A stretch of 64,000 bases of DNA, taken from NCBI GenBank assembly GCA_004352715.1, contig SCFE01000042.1, forward strand, positions 777,963 to 841,962. Direction: 5' to 3'. Positions 48,627-59,292 of this stretch are shown in pieces. The position numbers and the translations under genes are program-made. The notes under the pieces were generated by a model. That model was not told the origin of the DNA, did no database searches, and saw nothing but the letters and a program-made list of their open reading frames with translations. Source of the stretch: Hofstenia miamia. Lineage: Eukaryota > Xenacoelomorpha > Acoela. Within the stretch, counting starts at the first letter, position 1, and every line of letters begins with the position of its first letter.

Positions 48627-48987
48627 TGGTGCTCAAATAAAAAAAATTGATATTCCTAAGAGACATCTTCCAGAATTGTGACAATGAATTTAAAATACCA
48701 CCCTGCAAGATTTCATTTCATTTCGAAGTGTTTAACCCGTGCCTCATTGATATCATACTGTAGATTATTAATTTTTTACTTAAAGTCAGTAGCTTAATTA
48801 ACACTTAGTTTTAGAATTTTCAAGTGTAACTTATAATCTATTATAATAAATCTAATTGTAATACCATATAATGCAACCGTTAAATAAACAACTATTATTC
48901 AGAATAATTGTATTAAATTTACAGCACTTTAAAATGTAATGTATATTTCATACACAAATAAATTATTGAGAACAAATGTACTATGTA

Positions 48988-51264
48988 ACTATGACATGAA
49001 GAGAATAGCAACATTACAAAAAAGTTATTTAGTAACTGTTCGTTTTTGAGTCTGGAAACTTCTTCCGGTGCGCTGTGACGACTTGCAATTAATAGTGCTT
49101 GCCTTTGTGATTCTTCATTTGTAAGAATAGAACCATATTCTTCCATAAGTGGTACTCCGCGTTCTGCATGGTCATTTACCATTGTCAAGCCAGCAGCGAC
49201 TTGCTTCGCCTTTAGGAAAGATTGGTCATCATTCCATGTCGCCTGTTTCTTCTGCAACCAAATTGTTGGAACTTTGAGAACTTGAAAAAAAATATTGGAG
49301 TTAACAAAGTCATTGATGTCCATATTTGAAGCCACTCGCTCAATTGTTTGATGGTATTGCTTGCGATTTCTGCTGCTCGATTCTGGATTCTTTTTCAGAG
49401 AATTTATCATTTTAGCCTTGATTTTATTGTCCACACGATCATCAAAAATGAGGGATCAACTAAGATGTCATTCAGATACCACATGTGGCGTGATAGGGCC
49501 TTCAGAGCAATATTGCCAATGAAGGCATCGATCTTCCGAAACTCAAACTTTTTGCAATTCTCAAATCATTGAGCGGTGCTTGCACAGATTGCGGAGCACA
49601 GAACCACGCTTCAAAATACACAAGGCAAATGAAGACATTCAACCTTCAAAAAGCTTTAATTTCATGGCAGTTCATGTGAAACTGAGAACGGAACATGAAT
49701 ACTTTTAGTGAATAAAGGCCCTTTGCCATCCATCGAGCTCTGTGCATAGGTCCAGGAGATCTTATGCGGGTACCACGTATTGGCGTTCCACCCATGTAAA
49801 TGATGACAAGCTCAAGTAGCTCTCTGTAGTCTGCGCGAGGCATTAACTTTTCAATCAATTCAGATGCAGAGCACAATGCTTGATTAAGTAAGCTTTGATT
49901 GTGTGAGAATTTTGCTCTGGTTTCCTTATCAGAATGACCATCGTCGAAGCGATCATGAGCAATGTCATGCCATTCACGTTGAAATCGTTTGAACATTTCG
50001 ATGTCAGGCCCAGACCATGCAGAAAAAAGAAAGTTGAAAACATTACTCAAAATGAATCCGAGAGCATGTTGGCGACAAGCTAAATGGAGGAGTTCTGCTT
50101 ACAAGCTTTTTTCAATAAGCACAAATGCAACACTGTTAACTCCTGTGTTGGTTGCTGTAGTATCAAAGGACATGGCTATAACGCAGTTTTCGATTTGATA
50201 CTGTTTTAAAATAGTTACAACTGCTGTTGCAATCGATTCTCCATTTCCATTTGATAATTTCGTAATACTCAAAAGATGCTCATAACCCTTTTTGTTTGAA
50301 GCGAGAATTGCTAAGCAAGACACCTTCTTTTGACTATGACATGTAACAGGAGGCAATTTTTCATCCCAATGAGTTACAAGTGGTTCTTTTGTCAGCTGTA
50401 TGTCTTTCATTATTTCTAAAACAGTGTCTGAACGATTTTTGATGCGACGTCAACGAACAGTCCATGGATTCAGTGCAATTGTCTGAGGATCATGTCCTAA
50501 GGATCTTGAAATAGATGCAATGTTGTCAATTGCCATTCTGTCACTCACTTTGGATTGATCAAGTGCCGCTGCAACCTCGGGACTCACAATGTTGATAGGA
50601 CGAGTCGTCTTTGGAACTTGGTAGGGCGCATGAACTTTATCTGATGATGAACATGTTGACATTTCTGAATCAAAACTTTCCTGCAAGAATTGATATTTTG
50701 ACTGCAAATCTGATTCTCTGTGTTTTTCTTAATGGAACACTGCGCCTCAGCTTCAAATCGTTCTTGTTTCTTCTTTATCTTCATTTCCAGCTTATGATCT
50801 ACTTGTCCCATTGTGTCTATTCGATTACTTAATTGATAATGAAGAAAAGCAAAATATTCTGTCATCTTGATTATACGTTCCGCCTCAATGTGGCTGAAAT
50901 TGAAAGTCTTGTTCAAGGGTCTCATAAAATCAGCTTCTTTAGTTTTGTAGGTTGAACCTCCTCATTTCGAATTCTTCTGTAGATTTCGCCAGATCTCATA
51001 GAATCTTTCAAGACGAGCATTTGAATGCTGTTTCAAGGTTGTTGGGAGTTGATCTCGATTCCAAAACTCGAAGCAAACAGATATTGTTGTTGTTGCACTT
51101 TCTCTCACTGTACGTTTTTCTTTTCTTGTATAATGGAAAAATAGAGATAAAGCCGGTTGTAGAGTGGGAAGTTTAGCACCAGTAATTTGATCAGAAGTAA
51201 AGGCAAGCAAATAAACAATCTTTAGGGCGAGAAGAAACTGCCATCTACAGAACAAATTGAACAA
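48988..51264 (-). pseudogene. DDE transposase of an unassigned family, broken
   Basis: About 2.3 kb of minus-strand coding sequence in shifting frames. In order: ITGAKLPTLQPALSLFF, VRESATTTISVCFEFWNRDQ, LERFYEIWRNLQKNSK, PLNKTFNFSHIEAERII; then NIVSPEVAAALDQSKVSDRM, ISRSLGHDPQTIALNP, PLVTHWDEKLPPV, VIAMSFDTTATNTGVNS (likely catalytic aspartate); then CRQHALGFILSNVFNFLFS, GPDIEMFKRFQREWHDI, RADYRELLELVIIYMGG and GPMHRARWMAKGLYSLKVFM. I recognise this order from large uncharacterised protein families of aphids, hydra and corals; here it lies between TIRs, which ties the family to a transposon. Frameshifts at about 50925, 50707, 50450 and 50090 make the copy inactive. Superfamily not assigned. 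Confidence 0.8.
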
Positions 51265-51622
51265 TATAGTTGAAACGCACGAGTTTATGTAGAAACTTCA
51301 GCAAATGAATACTTCAACATACATAAACATTGCAATGCTTAATAATCGATATTTGTGTTTTTTTACACTGACACACATTAGGGCAAATACATAGCTCTGA
51401 ATATTTATAGTGTTGGTAGATAATTTGTAATCAAATATTTTTTTACTACTCATAAAATTATTCGGTAATTTATAGCATTTTGGGTGAAAAAGAACTATAT
51501 TTGACATTTATGAAGCGCGAGTTAAACTCTTCCAAATTAAATGAAATTTTGAAGGGTGGTGTTTTGAAATCTGTCACATTTCTGCAGGGTGTTTCGTAAG
51601 AAAATCAATTTTTCTTTAAATG

Positions 51623-51670
51623 GGCACCACCCAGGGCCTTCTTTACATTAAGAAGTCCCTGGCACCACCC
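51623..51670. repeat. Hairpin between perfect 10-bp direct repeats
   Basis: GGCACCACCC at 51623-51632 and 51661-51670 flanks AGGGCCTTCTT / TACATT / AAGAAGTCCCT, an 11-bp inverted repeat with one mismatch. Confidence 0.9.
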
Positions 51671-51677
51671 TAATATA

Positions 51678-52536
51678 CAGTGTTGGCCATTAATTTCCGA
51701 CCTCCAAGTTTATTTTAAGTAAAACTAATATTTTTATAATTTACTGAAATTTTATTCAAATCATCAGTTATAAATTGAAACAAATATGTGACAATGTTAT
51801 TATAGAATACAAGAAATGCTCTTAGTTGAAGTTTATTACAAAATTTACAGTTTGTTCGGTATTTTGTTGGGCCACCATTTGCTGCTTTGACAGCTTTGAT
51901 ACGTCGAGGCATGGAATTCCTCAGTGACCGACAGGCCTCACGAATAACGTTGGTCTTTAAGATGATCTAGAGATGTTGGATTTATTTTAGCCACAGCTGC
52001 CTTTAATTTAACCCAACAATTTTCAATTGGGTTAAGGTCCGGTGAGGACCCGGCCAAGGACTCAAAACTGTAATATCATTCTCACGCAGCCAAGATTTGA
52101 CCTCCTGAGACTGATGACATGGAGCGCCATCGTGTTGAAATACAGTACACCTTCTAGTTGTCATCCATTGGGGTACCTTTTACTATAGAATTTTCAAATA
52201 TTCCTTAAAGTTTACAGTCTTCCCTTGTTCTACAAAATAAATACCACAACGGCCATTGGCACTTATTGCTCCCCAGACCATAATTGAGGGACACTTTTTA
52301 ACTGCTGCTATTGTGTATCGGGAATTATAACGTTCATTTTTTGGTCGCCGAACAAGAGATCGATGTGGGTTGAACTGCTTAATTTGTGTCTCATCTGAGA
52401 ACATTACATTTGCCCACTGCTCTTCATTCCAGTTCTCATACAGTCTACAGAATGCTAACCTATCATTTATATTTTTCTTTGACAAACTAGGTTTCAATGC
52501 AGGCCGGCATGAACGGAGTCCTTCTGTAACATAATT
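51678..52536 (-). mobile_element. Tc1/mariner half copy A (transposase 3' half plus one TIR)
   Basis: Starts after TA with CAGTGTTGGCCATTAATTTC and runs to about 52536, where homology with the second copy ends. On the minus strand it holds the second half of the transposase: LAFCRLYENWNEEQWANVMF, FSDETQIKQFNPHRS (first catalytic aspartate), IMVWGAISANGRCGIYF, then in other frames FQHDGAPCHQSQEVKSWL (second aspartate), SPDLNPIENCWVKLKAAV (final acidic residue) and SLRNSMPRRIKAVKAANG. Frameshifts near 52180 and 52050 inactivate it. The N-terminal half and the second TIR are missing. Confidence 0.85.
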
Positions 52537-52679
52537 CAAATCATGTGTGGTCAAATTGAGAGAAACAAAGGAAGAACTAAGACTGAATTTTGAAATAAAT
52601 ATTAATTGTACAACACATGATTATGATTAGTTAATTATTTACATTAGCCCTCGTAGGAGAATTCACAGTTTGTTTGTAT

Positions 52680-53130
52680 TGGAAGTTTACCGATGTCATT
52701 AGATTGTATTTAATTCATAGCCGACCTACGGACCTAATTCCTAGTTTTATGCTGACCGCATTGATTGTTCACATGTACGATAGGTTGTTAGCATATAGAT
52801 ATTTATCTGTAGGGTTATTACATGTAAGGCATAATAACAAGCTAATGCATTCGGGTTGCGAGTCTCCTTTATATTACAACATCATTAATAACAAGAACAA
52901 TCAATGCATTAAATTAGTAGGTTATCCACACAGTGTCACTATTGCATTATCACACAACATTTCATGCACTGAGTCCTTTGCGCGGCGATTGGTGTTTCTT
53001 TCAATGTTAAAGTGTTCGTTGGAATTAATAGTTACATCGTAGTTCTTTAATTCCTCTTTGTGCTTTGCCTCAGGTCGGGTGTGTAACCCTGTACTTTGTA
53101 CCAACCATCTCCTGTCTTGAATCTAAATTA
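52680..53130 (-). repeat. Composite dispersed repeat, copy 3 (head and middle only)
   Basis: The reverse complement shares with 42241-42690 the phrases GGTTACACACCCGACC (B-box-like position), ACCTACTAATTTAATGC, TTGATTGTTCTTGTTATTAA, TTGTTATTATGCCTTACATG and CATGTGAACAATCAATGCGG. The far block found in copies 1 and 2 is absent. Confidence 0.65.
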
Positions 53131-53304
53131 CTGTTGTTACTCCGAGCGTCAAATATAGTTGTTGCCTAGATATTAGTCTAATCATTAAGTAACCACAAGT
53201 AAGAACAAAAGAATAGAGATGGAATTTGGAATCTGTCACCTACCTTACTAGACAAGGATAGGAAGTAGTCAAAGCAGCTCCTAAATTACATTCAGACTTA
53301 CTAG

Positions 53305-53759
53305 TTGGAAGGTTGTCAAGATTCTACATGGTCCATTAGATTATTTAGCTGCTTCCGCTTTGAAAATTTTTTGTTTCATCCTAAACAAAGAATTCGTGGA
53401 TATAGCCTACCACTTCAACAAATATTACGTAGAATTGGAGAAAGTGATCAATTTCTCTTTTATAGTTGTGTTTCTAAAAAAATGTCCTCCACTCGTCTAG
53501 TAATTGATTTGAATGAAATAGCAGCTACAAATCCCAATAATTGTGTTGCACTGTACGATGGGTCGATTGGAGAAATTTTTTCTTTAAAGCCATTGATATT
53601 TCAAAAATATGCAGTTAAAACTCCCTTTATTGAATATGCCTTTGAATCAGAAGACAGTATGAATGAAATGGTGCCCTTTTATATTGTCGATACATTAGAA
53701 AAATTAAACGAAATTGCTGTCACTGATATTAAAAGAAAGCTTGTTAGATTTCCCTACAT
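53305..53759 (+). pseudogene. C-terminal fragment of a transposon-encoded protein
   Basis: One open frame reads RLFSCFRFENFLFHPKQRIR, GYSLPLQQILRRIGESDQF, then NPNNCVALYDGSIGEIFSLK, EDSMNEMVPFYIVDTLEKLN and DIKRKLVRFPY, ending at the isolated N and a TA tract. The [SA]-x-[FY]-x-F-E-N-x-L ... K-x-x-[IV]-R ... P-L-Q-Q-I-x-x-R-x-x-E block is a pattern I know from DUF4218-like regions of transposon-encoded proteins. The following N-C-V-x-L-x-D-G-[ST]-I-G segment also occurs at their C-termini in animals. No catalytic region is present, and upstream sequence is not in the same frame. Family call from motif recall only. Confidence 0.45.
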
Positions 53760-53780
53760 NATATATATATATATATATTC
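53760..53780. repeat. Single N followed by (TA)n
   Basis: One undetermined base at 53760, then TA alternation. Confidence 0.95.
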
Positions 53781-53879
53781 AAGCTACGCCAAAGTTATTT
53801 AAAAATAATATCTATACTGTATATTTTTTAGTTCTATAAAGTTCATTAGTTTCTCAGGCCATGGCCTTACTTTGCACGT

Positions 53880-54110
53880 AAACATGCAAGGCTACACAAC
53901 TTGAACTATATTCGCTCTCCTTCATTTCCAATACAATTCATAACTGCTTTCTTAACTTTCACGTTTTCATTATCCAACTTTGCTGCAGTAGAGAATGTAC
54001 GTAATGATCGTTGCCATCTTTCCCATTGCACTGGTGGTTCACCTGGATTAGGTAGACAAAAACGGCTCTGGTTGATGAACAGCAAGATTGTTTTGTATCA
54101 TCTTTATTCG
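53880..54110 (-). pseudogene. Gag N-terminal fragment of an LTR retroelement
   Basis: The minus strand reads NQSRFCLPNPGEPPVQWERW, QRSLRTFSTAAKLDNENVKV and KKAVMNCIGNEGERI, then a stop and FKLC. The L-P-x-P-G-E-P-P-V-x-W-x-R-W ... K-K-A-x-x-x-x-x-x-G-x-E-G-x-R-I pattern is typical of the start of Gag in invertebrate Ty3-like elements. About 75 codons survive, with no other part of the element nearby. Confidence 0.55.
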
Positions 54111-54237
54111 TAAAAAAAAATAACAGTTTATTTGAACTTTATAAACACCCAAAATTCTTTTTTATGCACTTTTTGACTGCGCTATTTAATGTTCAATAAT
54201 AAACGGTTCAATAAACGGTAGTAGCTTTATTCAGTAT

Positions 54238-55111
54238 TCAACTGTATTCTGCACAATACACTGTTAACATATTCGGCTGCAACCTGCAAACAACGAATAA
54301 TATGTATATGTCAGACAGAATAACGAGGACTTTTTTCTTCCGGCATAGCCTGTTGATAATTTGAATTGTATCTTTCACAGAATCTATGTTCCTACATACA
54401 TTCACTACATGTGCAGCACACCCAGAGCACAAAATTGATGGGTACTCCATTGCCATGAGTTGGAATGATCTTTGGATTGCAGGTGAATTATCTCCCATAC
54501 ATGCAATCACCTTTGTGCCACTGATAACAAGCTCGTCAATCACAATTCTCAATGTCGTGAATAGGCTCGCTATTGTTTTGTTAGCAACAGTGACACTTTT
54601 CAGATAAAAAAAACTTTTTCGGCCCTGTAGATATCATATATCACTATAACTTTGCACATTCACGGGATTTTTCCAGCCGTCCAAAAGTATGGTTGCAAAT
54701 TTGCCTTTGAGGTAAGTTTTGACCGTGGCTCTCCCAGCAATCGCTATCTCTGACGCCCATACTGATCATTTCTCTTTGTTTCTGGTTCAGCAGTCAAAGG
54801 CCCATTGAAAAACTTTATTTTCAATCAAATTCGGTATATGCTTCTGTTACTGGAATAGTAATCTTCAATCTTGGGACTTTGACTTTTTCATCTGGAGAAA
54901 AGATATCCTGGTGCTTGGTAATCATATGGCTTTGCAGAACACTGGAATGCTGGTGAGAATTGATTTTTTTCACTGCCTCATTGCAGTGCTTGCATTTCAT
55001 TTTGTTTCCCAGTACAGCTTCATAATGACTCAGATACGAAGGCATTTTCAAATCTAAAATGCAGCTATACAATGCAACAATGCGATAGCGTGTTGTGGTT
55101 GAATTATGCAT
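54238..55111 (-). pseudogene. hAT transposase relic with BED zinc finger
   Basis: The minus-strand frame at 55111-54821 has KMKCKHCNEAVKKINSHQHS followed by LQSHMITKHQDIF, a BED finger (C-x2-C ... H-x4-H) used for DNA binding. After frame breaks, GKFATILLDGWKNPVNVQSY (first catalytic aspartate region, about 54700), then VIACMGDNSPAIQRSFQLMA and SILCSGCAAHVVNVCRNIDS (second aspartate and the C-x-A-H block) follow at 54552-54380. That is the standard hAT order. The catalytic glutamate and the dimerisation tail are missing. No TIRs were found around it. Confidence 0.75.
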
Positions 55112-55415
55112 CTGAAATTTGATTGGGTGAAGCCTTGGCCATCATAATGAATTATGTCCTATATCCAATTCATATTACTTGATTCTTGAATGTTGATTAA
55201 TTTTAAAGCAAACAAATAATTTCCGATTTGTACATTTGTATTAATATAAATTCATGAAATTACGAATGAAATTCATTTATTAAAAAATTATTGGGGAAGC
55301 AGTGCTTGCCTTGCTTAACGTACGAGCCGCCTATGAGTAGGCCTAAACTGAGATGCATCACAAACTTGGAATAAAAAATTCCGTTAATTACGGTGTCATT
55401 AAATATTAAAAAAGG
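55112..55415. other. No gene seen
   Basis: AT-rich spacer. Confidence 0.5.
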
Positions 55416-56136
55416 TATATCCCACGTAGCCAACAACTGGTGGACCACCAGTGGCAAAAACAGTGGGCCACCGGGTAAATTTGGTCACGCGTGCACCACC
55501 AGTGGCTAATTGGTAGGCAATTGGCGGCAAAAGTATGATTTTGGCATCAGATCAATGTAAAAATATAACAATAGCAAACTTTTACTTTGATAATGAGTTT
55601 AAACATTGCTGTTTAAACTAACACAAACCCAACAAAGGGTTGAAGCAATGCTAGCAAGCTTACCATATAAATTGATTTAAATTTGGCAATGCAAAATATA
55701 CAACAAGCATACAAAAATCCCCAATTTAAATTTGATTTTCTATTTCTGAAGAAATTGCAATTTTTAAACATTTTTTCCAATATTAAAAATAACTTTTGCC
55801 CAATTTTAAGTACTCATTAATTTCAAAGTCCAGGAATAATCATGAATAAATTATTTTGAAATTTTATTCTGCACAAACATCCTATAATTTTTGCAAACAG
55901 AAAATTGCAAAAAGCTCTTCACAATGAATATTATACATTAATAAGATCTAAGAAGCATAATAATGAATAATATTTTACTTGCAAGCATTAGCTCATATAT
56001 TATTTATGATTAAGAGTAAATCAGATGTCACTAGTAATCCACCAGTAGTCCACTGGTGGCTATGAGTGGCTGCAATTGCTACTACTGCCACTACTTCTGC
56101 ACCAGTGGTCCTTTGGTGGTGGCTATATGGGATATA
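55416..56136. mobile_element. MITE with CCACCAGTGG subterminal palindromes
   Basis: Termini TATATCCCACGTAGCCA and the reverse complement of TGGCTATATGGGATATA, a TIR of about 17 bp with two or three mismatches. Both ends are rich in CCACCAGTGG (a near-perfect 10-bp palindrome) and variants such as CCACCAGTAGTCCACTGGTG. The 0.4-kb interior is AT-rich and non-coding. The TA dinucleotides at the ends would suit a TA target. Confidence 0.6.
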
Positions 56137-56138
56137 TA

Positions 56139-56581
56139 CAGGGTTGGAACCGTAATTGGAAACGAATGTTAAATGATCCAAACGATTCCAGTCCTAACAA
56201 TATCTGAAATCATGGGCGAAAATGTCTATATTTATGCATTGAAGCTCGAATTGCCAGAACTGTACTAGTCATGTATTGATGCAATATTATTTATCCAATA
56301 TCATTGATGACAATAACCAAATTTTGTCGTTGTATTCGCTTTGATTTGTATGATTCAGACTAATTTTGATGCTATTTTAATGCATTTATGATTTTTATTA
56401 AAAATTTCATTTGTATTTAAATAAATTTAGGGTGTTTTGAACACTTTCAAAAACGTTCAGAATGTCTCTTTTTAAAAAAAACATTTTCCTAAATTTTCAT
56501 TCAATTTTTTTTATTCCATTTCCATTTTCATAATCTGGAAATGGAATGAAATGGAAATTTCAGTTTCCATATGCAACCCTG
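56139..56581. mobile_element. Candidate MITE with CAGGGTTG ends
   Basis: Starts CAGGGTTGGAACC and ends GCAACCCTG. Only the outer 8 bp match cleanly, though both ends also hold GGAAA/TTTCC-rich sequence. No 8-bp target-site duplication was found, so it may be a hAT-type element that has lost one true end. It begins two bases after the preceding MITE ends. Confidence 0.4.
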
Positions 56582-57221
56582 ACTCTTCATCATGATAGAG
56601 CCGCCTCAAAATAACTATGTGAAAAGATGTTAGCGGAATGGCACTGTGTAAATTGAATTAAATCTTATAATTGATTTGTAAGCCACGTGTTGAACCTTTA
56701 ATTAGCATATTAATAGCAGTATATTATAAATATTTTATAATTCATATTGAAAATTTCTGATATTAATAAAAAATTTGCATATTCCTATTAGCCTAATATT
56801 TGGGGTAGACCTTTGATTTGGGTTATGGTTAGGCCTAAGATGCGTGTTGGCTTAGATTAGGGATAGGTTTATGTTTTGATCTAGTGCTAAATTTAAGGTA
56901 GGGGTTCCTGTTAGGTCTATAATTATTATATTGAGAAACTAGCAACAAGTAATATCTTGGCCTGTTGGCCGTAAGGATAGATCAAATATTTTTAAACAAG
57001 TTTTTCCCAGTAGCTAATTTAGCTACTAGTAAACGCTGTATAATACCTATTTTAGTTATATTATTATTGTTACAGCTTCATGCTGGTATCCCCTACCTAC
57101 TCTGCACTGTCTTACTTGTCCTGATCTTTCCTATTTGCCACTTTATTCTCAATTGTTTTCTCTCATGCCGGCTTTCTGTCTCTCTTATCTTTTTGTCGTC
57201 TTTTCTTTTTCATGTCCATGC
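56582..57221. other. No gene; TTAGG-like degenerate patch
   Basis: The 56800-56930 stretch has GGTTATGGTTAGGCCTAAG and related phrases. A pyrimidine-rich tract at 57100-57215 leads up to the Tc1/mariner breakpoint. A 111-codon plus-strand frame (56965-57300) is low-complexity and runs into antisense transposase sequence; I reject it. Confidence 0.4.
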
Positions 57222-58076
57222 AGTTTACAATCTTCCCCTGTTCTACAAAATAAATACTACAACGGCCATTGGCACTTATTGCTCCCTAGAACATAATTGA
57301 GGGACACTTTTTAACTGCAGCTATTGTGTATCGGGAATTATCACGTTCATTTTTTGGTTGCTTAACAAGAGATTGATGTGGGTTGAACTGCTTAATTTGT
57401 GTCTCATCTGAGAACATTACATTTGCCCACTGGTCTTCATTCCAGTTCTCATACAGTCTACAGAATGCTAACCTATCACTTATATTTTTCTTTGACAAAC
57501 AAGGTTTCAATGCAGGCCGGCATGAACGGAGTCCTTGATCAACAAGAAGTCGTCTTCTAATTGTTCTTGGACTGACTATAACATCTGCAAGTAGGTTTGC
57601 ACGAATTTCTGTACTTGATATTGAGAGATTAATGAGTACAGAGCGTCGAATCTTGTTTTTGGTTTGATGACTTGTGATCCTTGGTCTTCCTGGTTGCCCT
57701 TTTCTTGATGGGGATCCAGTTTCTTTGATTATTTGAATGGTATCATGTACTGTTGATTTTGCTAATGATAATCTAACTGCAATCTGACGTTCGCTTTAGC
57801 CATTTTCCCACAAAACTTTGATATTAGCACGATTAGATTCACTAGTTGGCATTTCAGCACTATCAAATATATGGCTGTTGTACCCAGATATCTGAGTATA
57901 TTAAAACATTTAACCAGAATGTAGACTAATGAAATTCACTTTCCGTTCTATCTGTATTTTCATTGGCTCTTATTATCGATTTACTGAGGCTCACGAGTAT
58001 CCCAATGTAAGAAATGTTAAATATAATAGATTTTTCATATTTTTTAGCTGTGGTCGGAAATTAATGGCCAACACTG
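57222..58076 (-). mobile_element. Tc1/mariner half copy B (transposase 5' half plus one TIR)
   Basis: Ends at 58076 with a TIR that is the exact inverse of the one at 51678 for 25 bp, followed by TA. The minus strand reads MPTSESNRANIKVLWENG, one stop, SERQIAVRLSLAKSTVHDTI (paired-type helix-turn-helix), GQPGRPRITSHQTKNKIRRS (GRPR linker), ILINLSISSTEIRANLL-type second helix region, LKPCLSKKNISDRLAFCRLY, VMFSDETQIKQFNPHQ (first catalytic aspartate) and ends after CPSIM. Its inner 315 bp repeat those of half copy A with about 14 differences. The catalytic C-terminus is missing. Confidence 0.85.
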
Positions 58077-58274
58077 TATATACAATATGTTTCATTTTCA
58101 TTAAAAGCGTAGTTTCATTTGGTATCTATAGTTTCCATTTTGGTAATTTTTTATCAGATTTAGTTTGCTTTATCTTTGTAAGTGGGCATTGTTTATTGTA
58201 AAGATAATTTAAATTATCAGTAATAAATTTTAATTTTATCAACACTTTCTAAATTATAGAAAAACTCCCAATTT
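58077..58274. other. Spacer before gap
   Basis: AT-rich, nothing recognised. Confidence 0.5.
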
Positions 58275-59274
58275 NNNNNNNNNNNNNNNNNNNNNNNNNN
58301 NNNNNNNNNNNNNNNNNNNNNNNNNNNNNNNNNNNNNNNNNNNNNNNNNNNNNNNNNNNNNNNNNNNNNNNNNNNNNNNNNNNNNNNNNNNNNNNNNNNN
58401 NNNNNNNNNNNNNNNNNNNNNNNNNNNNNNNNNNNNNNNNNNNNNNNNNNNNNNNNNNNNNNNNNNNNNNNNNNNNNNNNNNNNNNNNNNNNNNNNNNNN
58501 NNNNNNNNNNNNNNNNNNNNNNNNNNNNNNNNNNNNNNNNNNNNNNNNNNNNNNNNNNNNNNNNNNNNNNNNNNNNNNNNNNNNNNNNNNNNNNNNNNNN
58601 NNNNNNNNNNNNNNNNNNNNNNNNNNNNNNNNNNNNNNNNNNNNNNNNNNNNNNNNNNNNNNNNNNNNNNNNNNNNNNNNNNNNNNNNNNNNNNNNNNNN
58701 NNNNNNNNNNNNNNNNNNNNNNNNNNNNNNNNNNNNNNNNNNNNNNNNNNNNNNNNNNNNNNNNNNNNNNNNNNNNNNNNNNNNNNNNNNNNNNNNNNNN
58801 NNNNNNNNNNNNNNNNNNNNNNNNNNNNNNNNNNNNNNNNNNNNNNNNNNNNNNNNNNNNNNNNNNNNNNNNNNNNNNNNNNNNNNNNNNNNNNNNNNNN
58901 NNNNNNNNNNNNNNNNNNNNNNNNNNNNNNNNNNNNNNNNNNNNNNNNNNNNNNNNNNNNNNNNNNNNNNNNNNNNNNNNNNNNNNNNNNNNNNNNNNNN
59001 NNNNNNNNNNNNNNNNNNNNNNNNNNNNNNNNNNNNNNNNNNNNNNNNNNNNNNNNNNNNNNNNNNNNNNNNNNNNNNNNNNNNNNNNNNNNNNNNNNNN
59101 NNNNNNNNNNNNNNNNNNNNNNNNNNNNNNNNNNNNNNNNNNNNNNNNNNNNNNNNNNNNNNNNNNNNNNNNNNNNNNNNNNNNNNNNNNNNNNNNNNNN
59201 NNNNNNNNNNNNNNNNNNNNNNNNNNNNNNNNNNNNNNNNNNNNNNNNNNNNNNNNNNNNNNNNNNNNNNNNNN
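58275..59274. other. Assembly gap (about 1,000 N)
   Basis: Run of N, likely of default size. (TA)n at 59275-59292 abuts its right edge. Confidence 0.97.
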
Positions 59275-59292
59275 ATATATATATATATATAT

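Larger units (their letters stand above)
48625..51672 (-). mobile_element. DDE DNA transposon with roughly 110-bp TIRs
   Basis: The left end (48625-48733) starts GGTGGTGCTCAAAT and contains AAAATTGATATTCCT, AATACCACCCT and AGATTTCATTTCATTT. The reverse complement of about 51527-51632 starts GGGTGGTGCCCATTT and contains AAAATTGATTTTCTT, AACACCACCCT and AAATTTCATTTAATTT in the same order: a diverged TIR of about 110 bp. A 38-bp extension with a hairpin lies outside the right TIR. One transposase gene runs on the minus strand between. The target-site duplication is unclear because the left flank is a TA repeat. Confidence 0.8.

Noticed and set aside
49348-51176. Plus-strand frames of 69-74 codons
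   Set aside because: Antisense shadows of the DDE transposase on the minus strand.
56965-57300. 111-codon plus-strand hydrophobic frame that looks membrane-spanning
   Set aside because: Its right end is antisense Tc1 transposase and the left is a pyrimidine-rich low-complexity tract.
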